Source: Lichenicola cladoniae (GTDB taxonomy: Bacteria; Pseudomonadota; Alphaproteobacteria; Acetobacterales; Acetobacteraceae). Taken from it: 64,000 nt of DNA. This document shows positions 39,139-48,282 of this stretch, piece after piece; within the stretch, counting starts at the first letter, position 1; each line of letters begins with the position of its first letter. Below the pieces are notes generated by a model that saw only the letters and a program-made list of their open reading frames with translations, ran no database searches and was not told where the DNA came from. The stretch spans positions 3,849,501-3,913,500 of the forward strand of contig NZ_CP053708.1 in assembly GCF_013201075.1 (NCBI RefSeq), read 5' to 3'. Made by a program: the position numbers and the translations under genes.

Positions 39139-40068
39139 TCAGCTTCCGCTGGTGCGATAGGTGCGGTGGATGTCGCGCGGCCAGAGCCAAGCCGCGCCAC
39201 GCACGCCGGAGCTGTCGCCATGCAGGTTCGGCAGGATCGGGGTCGTGCATTGCGGGCTGACGACGTGCCGCTGCAGCAGCGGCGGCACCTTGCTGTACAG
39301 GTGCTTCATGTTGGACAGGCCGCCGCCCAGCACGATCGCATGCGGGTCCAGGATATTGATGATCTGGGCGAGGCCCCGGGCCAGGCGCTCGGCATGGCGA
39401 TCCAGTGCCGCGATCGCCTTCTGGTCGCCGGCCTCGGCGCGCTCGGGGATCTTGCTCGCATCCTGGTGGCCCGGGCCGTCGCAATCCATGGCCAGCGCCG
39501 ATCCGCACAGATAGCGCTCGGTGCAACCGGTATTGCCGCAGAAGCAGGTGGGGCCGGGAACCTCGGAGAGGCTGGGCCAGGGCAGCGGCGTGTGTCCCCA
39601 TTCGCCGGCGATGCTGTGCCGGCCGACCAGGACCCGCTCGTTGACGACGATGCCGCCGCCGACCCCGGTGCCGAGGATCACCCCGAACACGATCGAGTGC
39701 CCGGCACCGGCACCATCGACCGCCTCGGACAGCGCGAAGCAGTTGGCGTCGTTCTCGACGCGCACTTCGCGGGCCAGCGCCGCGGTCAGGTCGCGGGCGA
39801 ACGGCCGGCCGTTCATCCAGGTCGAGTTGGCGTTCTTGACCAGTCCGGTATCCGGGCTGACAGCGCCGGGAATGCCGACGCCCACGGTCGCCTTGCCGCC
39901 CAACTCGAGTTCCGCGCCTTCGACCAGTTCGCGCACCGCATTGACCGCGCTCTCGTAGTCGCGGGGGTTGGGCACCCGACGCCGCAGCGTTTCCTTGCCG
40001 TCGTCCCCGAGCACCGCAATCTCGATCTTGGTTCCGCCGAAGTCGATCCCGACCCGAAAATCCGCCAT
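39139..40068 (-). CDS. ROK-family sugar kinase (fructokinase/N-acetylglucosamine kinase type)
   Basis: 309 residues. N-terminal phosphate loop FRVGIDFGGTKIEIAVLG, catalytic NDANCFALSEA, second phosphate loop GTGVGGGIVVN and the ROK zinc motif HTPLPWPS ... CFCGNTGCTERYLCG. There is no DNA-binding domain, so it is a kinase rather than a repressor. ROK kinases of this length phosphorylate fructose, mannose, glucose or GlcNAc; which one is not visible. It lies 44 bases upstream of the esterase gene and is divergent from tusA. Confidence 0.9.
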   Translation of the reverse strand: MADFRVGIDFGGTKIEIAVLGDDGKETLRRRVPNPRDYESAVNAVRELVEGAELELGGKATVGVGIPGAVSPDTGLVKNANSTWMNGRPFARDLTAALAREVRVENDANCFALSEAVDGAGAGHSIVFGVILGTGVGGGIVVNERVLVGRHSIAGEWGHTPLPWPSLSEVPGPTCFCGNTGCTERYLCGSALAMDCDGPGHQDASKIPERAEAGDQKAIAALDRHAERLARGLAQIINILDPHAIVLGGGLSNMKHLYSKVPPLLQRHVVSPQCTTPILPNLHGDSSGVRGAAWLWPRDIHRTYRTSGS

Positions 40069-40111
40069 GTCCGCCTCGCCACGCCTTCAGGTTCGCCGGT
40101 ATGATGACGCG

Positions 40112-40420
40112 ATGGACGACACTGCACAATCGGCCGGCCCATCCGCAGCTTCACCATCCACCGGCGCCCCGCGCCCCCCGGCGCCCGAGCTGTTGCTCGA
40201 CGTGAAGGGGTTGAGCTGCCCGTTGCCGGTGCTGCGGGCCAACCGGATGCTGCGCGGCATGCCGGAAGGATCCAGGCTCCGCGTGCTGGCGACCGATCGG
40301 GCGGCGGTGCAGGATTTCCATGCGTTCTGTCGCGAGACCGGTCACGCACTCGTCGCTTTCGGCGAGGAAGCGGGGGTGCTGAGTTTCACGATCCGCCGCC
40401 GGTCCGACCCGCCGGCCTGA
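40112..40420 (+). CDS. tusA: TusA-like sulfur carrier protein
   Basis: 102 residues from ATG 40112; the longer frame overlaps the ROK gene antisense. After a 28-residue proline/alanine-rich extension, the TusA fold begins with LLLDVKGLSCPLPVLRANRML, where C in CPLP is the sulfur-carrying cysteine, then LRVLATDRAAVQDFHAFCRETGH. Members relay persulfide sulfur for tRNA thiolation or molybdenum cofactor synthesis. No partner genes nearby. Confidence 0.9.
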   Translation: MDDTAQSAGPSAASPSTGAPRPPAPELLLDVKGLSCPLPVLRANRMLRGMPEGSRLRVLATDRAAVQDFHAFCRETGHALVAFGEEAGVLSFTIRRRSDPPA

Positions 40421-40563
40421 CCTGGCCGATCCGCGGGTGAGGGTCGGGTTTGCGGAGAGAAGCCTTCCACCCGGCCGGGGTTGGCGTTACTCCGTCGCCA
40501 TCATGCGGATCTCGCCCGCCCTGTTTTTGCCCCTACCGTCACAATGCACGCCCCGGAGCCAGG

Positions 40564-40794
40564 ATGTCTGACAGTCTGTCGTCGCTCTCCTTCGAGGACG
40601 CATTGAGCGAATTGGAAAAGATCGTGCGCGGGCTCGAGGGCGGCCAGCAGAAGCTGGAGGACGCGATCGCTTCCTACGAACGGGGCGCCGCCCTGCGCCG
40701 GCATTGCGAGACCAAGCTGGGCGAGGCGGAAGCCAGGGTGCAGGCGATCGTCGAGCGGGCGGACGGCACGCTGGCGATGCAGAAGCTGGATTGA
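40564..40794 (+). CDS. xseB: Exodeoxyribonuclease VII small subunit
   Basis: 76 residues from ATG 40564, following AGG. The whole protein is the XseB helical hairpin: LSFEDALSELEKIVRGLEGG, LEDAIASYERGAALRRHCE, LGEAEARVQAIVE. It partners XseA (23839). It starts the run xseB-ispA-dxs-tlyA, the standard alphaproteobacterial order, with eight bases to ispA. Confidence 0.95.
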   Translation: MSDSLSSLSFEDALSELEKIVRGLEGGQQKLEDAIASYERGAALRRHCETKLGEAEARVQAIVERADGTLAMQKLD

Positions 40795-40801
40795 AGCCGA
40801 C

Positions 40802-41869
40802 ATGAACGAACTGACTCCCACCGGCATCCCGTCCGGTTTGGCAGGTTCGAACCCGGCTCCCGGCGCGATCGGGCAGCATGGGTCCGCCGATATCGGGGCG
40901 GCCGAGACGTCCGGTGGGATTCCTTCCGGCCCGGCTGATGCGCCGCATGTGCATGCGGAGTCGCACGCCGGCGTCGTTGCGGCGTCCGCACTGAGGACCT
41001 CGCTTGCAAGCCGCGCGACCGCGATCGAGCGGATGCTGGGGGCCCTCATGCCGTCGGTCGAGGGCGGAGAGGCCAGGCTGATCGAGGCCATGCGCTATGC
41101 GACACTGGGCGGCGGCAAGCGGCTCCGCGGGTTCCTGGTGATGGAAGTGGCCGCACTCTTCGATGCCGAACCGGAGGGTGCGCTCCGCGCTGCGGCCTCG
41201 GCCGAAATGCTGCACGCCTACTCGCTGGTGCATGACGACCTGCCGGCGATGGACGATGACGACCTGCGTCGCGGCCAGCCCTCGACGCATATCAAGTTCG
41301 ACGAGGCGACCGCGATCCTGGCCGGCGATGCGCTGCAGACGCTGGCCTTCGCGACCATCGCAGACCCTGCGACCCATCCCGACGCCGAGGCGCGGATCGC
41401 GCTGGTGGTGGCGCTGGCCGATGCGTCCGGCGCGGCCGGAATGGTCGGCGGGCAGATGATCGACATGGAAGGCGAAGGCCATGCATTGCCGCTTGCAGCG
41501 ATCGAGCGGCTGCACGCGCTGAAGACCGGTCGGCTGATTCGCTACAGCGCGGAAGCCGGCGCGATCCTGGGCCGTGCCGGGCCCGAGGTCCGCGACCGGG
41601 TCGCCGCCTATGGCCGGGATCTGGGCGCGGCATTCCAGGTCGCCGACGACGTTCTGGATGCGACGGCAAGCGCCGAGGAACTCGGAAAGACGGCTGGCAA
41701 GGATGCCGAGGCAGGCAAATCGACGTTCGTGGCGTTGCTCGGTATCGATGGCGCCCGTGCCGAAGCGGAGCGGCTGGCGCGACAGGCTACCAAGGCACTC
41801 GCCGGCTTCGGAGCGGAAGCGGATGGGTTGCGGGCGCTCGCGCGTTACGTGGTCGAGCGTCGGAATTGA
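40802..41869 (+). CDS. ispA: Polyprenyl (farnesyl/geranylgeranyl) diphosphate synthase
   Basis: 355 residues. The first aspartate-rich motif is [16 protein letters not shown] (D145 onward), the second is [13 protein letters not shown] (D282 onward), with [10 protein letters not shown] for the isopentenyl diphosphate site. IspA enzymes are usually about 295-300 residues; this one has an extra 60-residue low-complexity N-terminus (glycine, alanine, proline). It makes C15 or longer prenyl diphosphates from the Dxs pathway. An internal start near the conserved MLGALM is possible, but the upstream ATG has the closer operon spacing. Confidence 0.92.
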   Translation: MNELTPTGIPSGLAGSNPAPGAIGQHGSADIGAAETSGGIPSGPADAPHVHAESHAGVVAASALRTSLASRATAIERMLGALMPSVEGGEARLIEAMRYATLGGGKRLRGFLVMEVAALFDAEPEGALRAAASAEMLHAYSLVHDDLPAMDDDDLRRGQPSTHIKFDEATAILAGDALQTLAFATIADPATHPDAEARIALVVALADASGAAGMVGGQMIDMEGEGHALPLAAIERLHALKTGRLIRYSAEAGAILGRAGPEVRDRVAAYGRDLGAAFQVADDVLDATASAEELGKTAGKDAEAGKSTFVALLGIDGARAEAERLARQATKALAGFGAEADGLRALARYVVERRN

Positions 41870-41903
41870 GCCGGGATCCCGGACCAGTAGTGAGATCAGC
41901 GCG

Positions 41904-43871
41904 ATGAACCCTGGCAAATACCCCCTCCTCGACCGTGTTCGGTCACCGCGCGACCTGCGCAACCTGTCGATCGAGCAGTTGCGGCAGGTGGCGGATGAGC
42001 TGCGTGGGGAGACGCTGGACACGGTGTCGACCACCGGCGGGCACCTGGGCGCCTCGCTCGGCGTGGTCGAGCTGACGGTGGCGCTGCATGCGGTGTTCGA
42101 CACCCCCGACGACCGGCTGATCTGGGATGTCGGCCACCAGACCTATCCGCACAAGATCCTGACCGAGCGGCGCGAGCGCATCCGCACCCTGCGCCAGCCC
42201 GGCGGCCTGTCCGGCTTCACCCGGCGCTCCGAGAGCGCCTACGACCCGTTCGGTGCGGCGCACTCGTCGACCTCGATCTCGGCCGGCCTCGGCATGGCGG
42301 TGGCGCACGACATCCTGGAGAGCCAGGGCCGCGCCACGGTGCGCGACCGCCATGTGATCGCGGTGATCGGCGACGGCGCCATCTCGGCCGGCATGGCCTA
42401 CGAGGCGATGAACAATGCCGGCTCGTCCAAGGCCCGGCTGATCGTGGTGCTGAACGACAACGAGATGTCGATCGCCCCGCCGGTCGGCGCGATGTCGGCC
42501 TACCTGTCGCGGCTGATGTCGAGCCAGAAGTTCCTCAGCCTGCGCGACCTCGCCGGCAAGGTGGCCAGGCGGCTGCCCAGCGGCATCGAGCGCACCGCCA
42601 AGCGGGCGGACGAGTATGCGCGTGGCCTGCTGACCGGCGGCACGTTGTTCGAGGAGCTGGGCTTCTACTATATCGGCCCGATCGACGGCCATAACCTCGA
42701 CCACCTGATGCCGGTGCTGCGCAACCTGCGCGATGCCGACGAGGCCGGCCCGGTGCTGCTGCACGTGATCACCCAGAAGGGTCGCGGCTACGCGCCCGCC
42801 GAGGCGTCCGGCGACAAGTATCACGCGGTCGCCAAGTTCAACGTGGTCACCGGCGAGCAGGCCAAGACGCCGCCGGGGCCGCCGACCTTCACCGCGGTGT
42901 TCGGCCGCGAGCTGACCGCGTGCGCCGGCGACGACGAGAGCATCGTGGCGATCACCGCCGCGATGCCGTCCGGCACCGGGCTGGACGCATTCGCCAAGGC
43001 CTATCCGGACCGGTTCTTCGATGTCGGCATCGCCGAGCAGCATGCGGTGACCTTTGCCGCCGGCATGGCGACCGAGGGCCTGCGTCCGTTCGTGGCGATC
43101 TACTCGACCTTCCTGCAGCGCGCCTACGACCAGGTGGTGCACGACGTGGTGCTGCAGAACCTGCCGGTTCGGTTCGCGATCGACCGGGCCGGGCTGGTCG
43201 GCGCTGACGGCGCCACGCACGCCGGTGCGTTCGACCTGAACTATCTCGGCTGCCTGCCGGGCATGACCATCATGGCGCCGTCCGACGAGATCGAGCTGCT
43301 GCACATGACCGCGACGGCGGCGGCATTCGATGCCGGTCCGATCGCGCTGCGCTACCCGCGCGGCAACGGGCTCGGGCTGCAGGCGCTGCCGGCACGCGGC
43401 AGCCTCCTGGAGATCGGGCGTGGGCGCATCGTGCGCGAGGCCGGACGCCAGCAGGGCCGCGAGCAGGGCGGCATCGCGCTGCTCAGCCTGGGCTCGCGCC
43501 TCGGCGAGACGCTCAAGGCCGCGGACGAGCTGGCCGCACGCGGGCTGCCGCCGACGGTGGTGGATGCGCGCTTCGCCAAGCCGATCGACACCGCGCTGAT
43601 CGAGCAGCTGGCCCGCAACCACGCGGTGCTGATCACCATCGAGGAAGGGGCTGCCGGCGGCTTCGGGTCGATCGTGATGCACCACCTGGCGCTCACCGGC
43701 CTGCTCGACCACGTCAAGGTCCGGCCGCTGACACTGCCGGACCGCTTCATCGACCACGATACCCCCGCCGCACAGATCATCCACGCCGGATTGTCCGCCA
43801 GCCACATCGTCCAGACCGCACTCCAGGCCCTCGGTGCGCCGGAGACGATCGGAGTTTCAGGTCTCGCCTGA
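41904..43871 (+). CDS. dxs: 1-deoxy-D-xylulose-5-phosphate synthase
   Basis: 655 residues from ATG 41904. Transketolase-like layout: [18 protein letters not shown], the thiamine-diphosphate motif [32 protein letters not shown], and in the second domain [17 protein letters not shown] with the catalytic glutamate. It condenses pyruvate and glyceraldehyde 3-phosphate, the first step of the MEP isoprenoid pathway and a source of thiamine and pyridoxal precursors. Three bases separate its stop from tlyA. Confidence 0.96.
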   Translation: MNPGKYPLLDRVRSPRDLRNLSIEQLRQVADELRGETLDTVSTTGGHLGASLGVVELTVALHAVFDTPDDRLIWDVGHQTYPHKILTERRERIRTLRQPGGLSGFTRRSESAYDPFGAAHSSTSISAGLGMAVAHDILESQGRATVRDRHVIAVIGDGAISAGMAYEAMNNAGSSKARLIVVLNDNEMSIAPPVGAMSAYLSRLMSSQKFLSLRDLAGKVARRLPSGIERTAKRADEYARGLLTGGTLFEELGFYYIGPIDGHNLDHLMPVLRNLRDADEAGPVLLHVITQKGRGYAPAEASGDKYHAVAKFNVVTGEQAKTPPGPPTFTAVFGRELTACAGDDESIVAITAAMPSGTGLDAFAKAYPDRFFDVGIAEQHAVTFAAGMATEGLRPFVAIYSTFLQRAYDQVVHDVVLQNLPVRFAIDRAGLVGADGATHAGAFDLNYLGCLPGMTIMAPSDEIELLHMTATAAAFDAGPIALRYPRGNGLGLQALPARGSLLEIGRGRIVREAGRQQGREQGGIALLSLGSRLGETLKAADELAARGLPPTVVDARFAKPIDTALIEQLARNHAVLITIEEGAAGGFGSIVMHHLALTGLLDHVKVRPLTLPDRFIDHDTPAAQIIHAGLSASHIVQTALQALGAPETIGVSGLA

Positions 43872-43874
43872 TCG

Positions 43875-44609
43875 ATGAAAACGCGTGCGGATCAGCTGCT
43901 GGTCGATCGCGGACTGGTCGAGAGCCGCGTACGAGCCCAGGCGCTGATCCTGGCCGGACTGGTGTTCACCGGCGAGATGCGCGTGGCCAAGGCGGGTGAC
44001 ATGCTGGCGGAGGATGCGCCGCTCGGCGTGCGTGGGCAGGAGCACCCGTGGGTATCGCGGGGCGGGCTGAAGCTGGACCATGCGATCACCCATTTCGGCC
44101 TGTCGCCGGCCGAGCGCATATGTCTCGATATCGGTGCCTCGACCGGCGGCTTCACCGACGTCCTGCTGACGCATGGCGCGAGCCGGGTGCATGCGGTGGA
44201 TGTCGGGCACGGTCAGTTGGCATGGAAGCTGCGCAGCGATCCGCGGGTGGTCGTGCACGAGAAGGTCAACGCCCGGACGTTGACTGCGGACATCGTGCCG
44301 GACCCGATCGGGGTGCTGGTGTGCGACGCCAGCTTCATCGGACTGCGGACGGTCCTGCCCGCTTCACTCGAACTCTGTATGCCCGGAGCCTGGGCGGTCG
44401 CGTTGATCAAGCCGCAGTTCGAAGCTGAACGTGGGCAGGTCGGCGCAAAAGGCGTCGTGCGGGACCCGGCCATTCATGACCAAGTCTGCGCGATGATCCG
44501 GGACTGGTGGGCGGCCTGGCCGGGCTGGACCGTGATCGGCATCGAGCCGAGCCCGATCACCGGTCCGGAAGGAAACCGCGAGTTCCTGATCGCCGCCCGG
44601 AAATCCTGA
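43875..44609 (+). CDS. tlyA: TlyA-family rRNA 2'-O-methyltransferase
   Basis: 244 residues. N-terminal S4 RNA-binding domain (TRADQLLVDRGLVESRVRAQALILAGLV), then an FtsJ-type methyltransferase with SAM motif CLDIGASTGGFTDVLL, VHAVDVGHGQLAWKLR and IKPQFEAERGQVGAKGVVRD. In Mycobacteria TlyA methylates 16S and 23S rRNA (capreomycin sensitivity); it is often called hemolysin for historical reasons. Here it ends the xseB-ispA-dxs-tlyA operon. Confidence 0.94.
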   Translation: MKTRADQLLVDRGLVESRVRAQALILAGLVFTGEMRVAKAGDMLAEDAPLGVRGQEHPWVSRGGLKLDHAITHFGLSPAERICLDIGASTGGFTDVLLTHGASRVHAVDVGHGQLAWKLRSDPRVVVHEKVNARTLTADIVPDPIGVLVCDASFIGLRTVLPASLELCMPGAWAVALIKPQFEAERGQVGAKGVVRDPAIHDQVCAMIRDWWAAWPGWTVIGIEPSPITGPEGNREFLIAARKS

Positions 44610-44612
44610 ACT

Positions 44613-44759
44613 TCAGGTCGCGTGGGTCTGGAGCGGCAAATCGTGGTAAGAGACCTCCGCAAGCAGATCCCAGATACGGGATGGCTCGGTCTCGATGTCC
44701 AAATCGTTGAGCAGGTGATCGAGCTCATCCAGCTTGGCGTTGTATTCCAGTTCATCCAT
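44613..44759 (-). CDS. Very small conserved-looking protein
   Basis: 48 residues from ATG 44759, preceded by GGGAGG six bases upstream, an unusually strong ribosome site. The sequence MDELEYNAKLDELDHLLND is an acidic amphipathic helix, then EPSRIWDLLAEVSYHD. Such short alphaproteobacterial proteins with LDELDxLLNDP..WxLLAEVS are sometimes mislabelled as release factor 1 because of a resemblance to its N-terminus. It converges on tlyA with three bases between stops. Function unknown. Confidence 0.6.
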   Translation of the reverse strand: MDELEYNAKLDELDHLLNDLDIETEPSRIWDLLAEVSYHDLPLQTHAT

Positions 44760-44940
44760 GCCGAACCTCCCTACCCGAACCCATGACACCAAGCTTGTAG
44801 AACGTGGCGCTAATGCGACAGTTGGCTCCTAATGATCCTGCACCCCGTGATTCTACTCGGAAGTTGATCAACAAGTACCTGGTGCTTGTCCCGCAATGCG
44901 CTCCCGCCCAGATGGCATCGATGTTCAGGCCCAGTCACAT

Positions 44941-46143
44941 ATGAGTTTCGTCGCTCCGACCATCACTCGCATCTCGCACGATGCGCATGACCTTTCCGAA
45001 GCCGAGCGCGATCGGATCATGGCCAAGGCTGCCCTGTTCGCGCCGCCGCCGGCGGTGCTGCCGGACGGTCGCCGCGAGATCGTCGGGCTGTCGCGCGAGG
45101 AGCTGACCGAGGCGCTGGTCGAGATCGGCGAGAAGCCTTTCCGCACCAAGCAGATATGGCACTGGGTCTATCATCAGGGCGTGACCGACTTTGCCCTGAT
45201 GAGCTCGCTGTCCAGGCCGCTGCAGCAGAAGATGGCCGAGCGGTTCGTGATCGGCCGGCCGGAAGCGGCCGTCGTGCAGACCAGCACCGACGACACCCGC
45301 AAGTTCCTGTTCCGCTTCCGCGACGGGCAGGAGGCGGAGACCGTCTATATTCCGGATCGCCGCGAGGACCGGGGCGCCGTCTGCATCTCGAGCCAGGTCG
45401 GCTGCACCCTGTCGTGCCGGTTCTGCCATACCGGCACCCAGAAGCTCGCCCGCAACCTCGGGGTCGCCGAGATCGTCGGCCAGTTCATGGCGGCGCGGGA
45501 CAGCTACAACGAGTGGCCCAGCCCTCAGGGCGACACCCCTCGCCTGCTCTCGACGATCGTGCTGATGGGCATGGGCGAGCCGCTCTATAACTACGAGAAC
45601 GTGGCCAAGGCGATGCGGATCGTCATGGACAACGAGGGCATCGCCCTGTCGCGCCGGCGCATCACCCTGTCCACGTCCGGCGTGGTGCCGATGATGGACC
45701 GGTGCGGCCAGGAACTCGGGATCAACCTCGCGGTCAGCCTGCACGCCGTGCGCGACGAGTTGCGCGACGAGATCGTGCCGCTGAACCGGAAATATCCGAT
45801 CGCCGAACTGATCGCCGCCTGCCGGCGCTACCCGGCGGCGAGCAACGCGCGCCGGATCACCTTCGAGTACGTCATGCTGCGCGGCGTGAACGACAGCGAG
45901 GCGGAGGCGCACGAGCTGGTCCGGCTGATCGCCGGGATCCCGGCCAAGGTGAACCTGATCCCGTTCAATCCGTGGCCGGGCAGCCAGTACGAGCCGTCGA
46001 CCCGGCAGCAGCTCATGAAGTTCGCCCAGATCGTGACGGATGCGGGGTTCGCATCGCCGATCCGGATGCCGCGTGGCCAGGACATCCTGGCTGCCTGCGG
46101 ACAGCTGCGCACCGAGAGCAAGCGGGAACGGCCCGCGGCCTGA
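44941..46143 (+). CDS. rlmN: 23S rRNA (adenine(2503)-C2)-methyltransferase RlmN
   Basis: 400 residues from ATG 44941; an in-frame ATG at 44896 adds 15 non-conserved residues. Radical SAM motif CTLSCRFC (CxxxCxxC), GMGEPLYNYENV and the catalytic cysteine region near the C-terminus (RGQDILAACGQL). An N-terminal helical domain includes GEKPFRTKQIWHWVY. It methylates A2503 of 23S rRNA and A37 of some tRNAs. The hairpin at 46173 follows. Confidence 0.95.
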   Translation: MSFVAPTITRISHDAHDLSEAERDRIMAKAALFAPPPAVLPDGRREIVGLSREELTEALVEIGEKPFRTKQIWHWVYHQGVTDFALMSSLSRPLQQKMAERFVIGRPEAAVVQTSTDDTRKFLFRFRDGQEAETVYIPDRREDRGAVCISSQVGCTLSCRFCHTGTQKLARNLGVAEIVGQFMAARDSYNEWPSPQGDTPRLLSTIVLMGMGEPLYNYENVAKAMRIVMDNEGIALSRRRITLSTSGVVPMMDRCGQELGINLAVSLHAVRDELRDEIVPLNRKYPIAELIAACRRYPAASNARRITFEYVMLRGVNDSEAEAHELVRLIAGIPAKVNLIPFNPWPGSQYEPSTRQQLMKFAQIVTDAGFASPIRMPRGQDILAACGQLRTESKRERPAA

Positions 46144-46172
46144 CGCTCCGGACAATCGACCGGGCCCTGCCT

Positions 46173-46192
46173 CCGGGTGTTAGATCACCCGG
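46173..46192 (+). terminator. Hairpin after rlmN
   Basis: A perfect seven-pair stem CCGGGTG / CACCCGG with loop TTAGAT lies 29 bases after the rlmN stop and 18 bases before the next start. No U-run follows, so it may be an attenuator or a simple 3'-end stem. Confidence 0.45.
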
Positions 46193-46210
46193 TATTCAGG
46201 AGATCCCGGC

Positions 46211-46663
46211 ATGATTCGTTCATCGACCGTTGCTGCCGCCAGCTTTTGCACCGTTCTCGCCCTCGCCGTGAACGCGCACGCCCAGACCCTGCCGTCGATG
46301 CCCTCGATCCATTCGATCCCGTCACTGGGCGGCTCGGGCGGGAGCATGTCAAACATGAGCGGCGGCGTCGGCGGGCTGCTGGGCAACGCAATGCCGTCGG
46401 TCTCTTCCGCGCCGACCGGCAATGTCGCCGGCGTGCTCAGCTACTGCGTGCAGAACAACTACGTCCAGGGTGCCGGTGCGACAACCGCACTGAGCGCGCT
46501 CTCCGGCCGAAGCGGCGTGGCATCCTCTCCCGCGTACACCCAGGGCCAGCAGGGCATGCTGCAGACCGGAAGCGGAAATACGCTGTCGATGAGCGGCATG
46601 AAGGACCAGATGCGCACCAAGCTGTGCAGCATGGTGCTGAACCGGGCGAAGTCCTCGCTGTAG
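46211..46663 (+). CDS. DUF2501 exported protein
   Basis: 150 residues with AGGAG eight bases upstream. Signal peptide AAASFCTVLALAVNAHA|Q. The mature half is serine/glycine/methionine-rich (GSGGSMSNMSGGVGG), then the DUF2501 core with VLSYCVQNNYVQGAGA, SGMKDQMRTKLCSMVL. The two cysteines may pair in the periplasm. YjjA is the E. coli member; function unknown. A CGGCC/GGCCG stem follows the stop. Confidence 0.8.
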   Translation: MIRSSTVAAASFCTVLALAVNAHAQTLPSMPSIHSIPSLGGSGGSMSNMSGGVGGLLGNAMPSVSSAPTGNVAGVLSYCVQNNYVQGAGATTALSALSGRSGVASSPAYTQGQQGMLQTGSGNTLSMSGMKDQMRTKLCSMVLNRAKSSL

Positions 46664-46669
46664 CCCGAG

Positions 46670-46683
46670 CGGCCCGGGGGCCG
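46670..46683 (+). terminator. Short GC stem after the DUF2501 gene
   Basis: Five-pair stem CGGCC / GGCCG with loop CGGG six bases after the stop codon; no U-run. Weak candidate. Confidence 0.3.
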
Positions 46684-46750
46684 ACAGGGGGTATTGACGG
46701 GCGCTCCGTGGTGACGCTGGCTAGGGAAAACCAAGAGGAACGGCCGGATC

Positions 46751-48238
46751 ATGAGTGCCATCGACCTGAAGCGCACCACCCTGAGCAGCCTTCCGGACAC
46801 CATCCTCCGGCCCGGCTACGATCCGGCGGCGGTGACGCCGGGCATCGTGCATCTCGGGCTGGGCGGCTTCCACCGCGCCCACATGGCCCGGTACATCGAC
46901 GAACTGATCGGCAAGCGTGCGGACCAGTCGGAATGGGGCATCGCCGGCGCCATCCTGATGCCGGGCGACCGCCGGATGGCCGACAGCCTGATCCCGCAGG
47001 ACGGGCTCTACACGCTGGTCGAGCGGACCGCGGAGACCGAGACGGTCCGGGTGATCGGCTCGATCGTGCGGGTGCTGTTCACCGCCGAGGACAGCGACGC
47101 GCTGCTGGCGCAGATCGACCAGCCCGGCGTGCGGATTGTGAGCCTGACAGTCACCGAGCACGGCTATTGCCTGAACCGGTCGACCAAGGTCCTGGACCCG
47201 GAGCATCCGCAGATCGTCCGCGATCTGGCCGACCCGACCCATCCGCACAGCGCCCCGGCGATCATCGTCGAGGCGTATCGTCGCCGCCGCGATGCGGGCG
47301 CTCCGGCCTTCACGGCGTTGAGCTGCGACAACATCCAGCATAACGGCAACGTGCTGCGGGAAGCGGTGCTGAGCTTCGCGCGGCTGCGCGAGCCGGCACT
47401 GGCCGACTGGATCAATGCCAATGCGAGCTTCCCCAACACCATGGTCGACCGCATCACGCCGGTCACCAAGCAGGCGGATATCGACGACCTGCGCGAGCGC
47501 TACGGCATCGCCGATCGCTGGCCGGTGTTCTGCGAGGGCTTCACCCAGTGGGTGGTCGAGGACCGGTTCGTGCAGGGCCGTCCGGCGCTGGAGGATGTCG
47601 GCGCGCAGTTCGTCGAGGACGTGACCCCGTACGAGTTCATGAAGCTGCGGCTGCTGAACGGCAGCCACCTGGCGGTCGCCGGGCTCGGACGCCTCATCGG
47701 GACCGCCGACACCACGATCGACGAGGCACTCGCCAGCCCGATCATGCAGCACTACATGGCAGCCCTGATGGACCGGGAGACCGGACCCACGCTGCGCCCG
47801 GTGCCGGGGATCGAGCTCGACGACTACAAGCAGGAGCTGGTCGAGCGGTTCGCCAACCCGGGCATCAGGGATACCGTCGAGCGGGTCAACACCGACGCGC
47901 CACTGAACGTCCTGGTCGACCCGATCCGCGACCGGCTGGCCGCCGGCGAGTCGATCGACTTGCTGGCCCTGGCGCTGGCGGCCTGGATCCGGCGGATCCG
48001 GGGCGACGACGAGCAGGGCCAGCCGATCGAGATCAGGCACCCGCTGGCCGAGGTGCTGAAGGCGAAGGCTGCCGAGGGCGGTGCCGATCCACGGCCGGTG
48101 CTCGGCATCCGCCAGCTGTTCGGCGAGCTCGGCGACGACCCGGTGCTGATCGACAGGACCGGACACTGGCTTGCCAGCCTTTACGAAGTGGGTGCCAAGC
48201 GGACACTCGAACACGCGGCCGCCACCCTCTCCTTCTGA
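46751..48238 (+). CDS. Long-chain polyol dehydrogenase (mannitol/arabinitol/fructuronate type)
   Basis: 495 residues, GAGG ten bases before ATG. N-terminal Rossmann part IVHLGLGGFHRAHMARYID; substrate and catalytic residues in ALSCDNIQHNGNVLR, EGFTQWVVED and the lysine of FMKLRLLNGSH. This is the polyol-specific long-chain dehydrogenase/reductase family (mannitol 2-dehydrogenase, D-arabinitol 4-dehydrogenase, fructuronate reductase). The next gene is a xylulokinase 44 bases on, as in dalD-dalK loci, so D-arabinitol to D-xylulose is the best guess, mannitol to fructose the next. Confidence 0.88.
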   Translation: MSAIDLKRTTLSSLPDTILRPGYDPAAVTPGIVHLGLGGFHRAHMARYIDELIGKRADQSEWGIAGAILMPGDRRMADSLIPQDGLYTLVERTAETETVRVIGSIVRVLFTAEDSDALLAQIDQPGVRIVSLTVTEHGYCLNRSTKVLDPEHPQIVRDLADPTHPHSAPAIIVEAYRRRRDAGAPAFTALSCDNIQHNGNVLREAVLSFARLREPALADWINANASFPNTMVDRITPVTKQADIDDLRERYGIADRWPVFCEGFTQWVVEDRFVQGRPALEDVGAQFVEDVTPYEFMKLRLLNGSHLAVAGLGRLIGTADTTIDEALASPIMQHYMAALMDRETGPTLRPVPGIELDDYKQELVERFANPGIRDTVERVNTDAPLNVLVDPIRDRLAAGESIDLLALALAAWIRRIRGDDEQGQPIEIRHPLAEVLKAKAAEGGADPRPVLGIRQLFGELGDDPVLIDRTGHWLASLYEVGAKRTLEHAAATLSF

Positions 48239-48282
48239 CCAACCGCCGGGTTCCCTGAACTCGCACTCCGATTAGGCACGAC

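Noticed and set aside
39095-40129. Long open frame that would fuse the esterase with upstream sequence
   Set aside because: The added part is the ROK kinase gene read in another frame; it lacks motifs of its own and the esterase starts cleanly at 39094.
40842-40858. T-loop-like sequence (GGTTCGAACC) suggesting a tRNA
   Set aside because: No matching acceptor or anticodon arms around it; it lies in the ispA coding start.
41943-43805. 620-codon minus-strand frame opposite dxs
   Set aside because: Shadow of dxs; histidine/arginine-rich, no motif.
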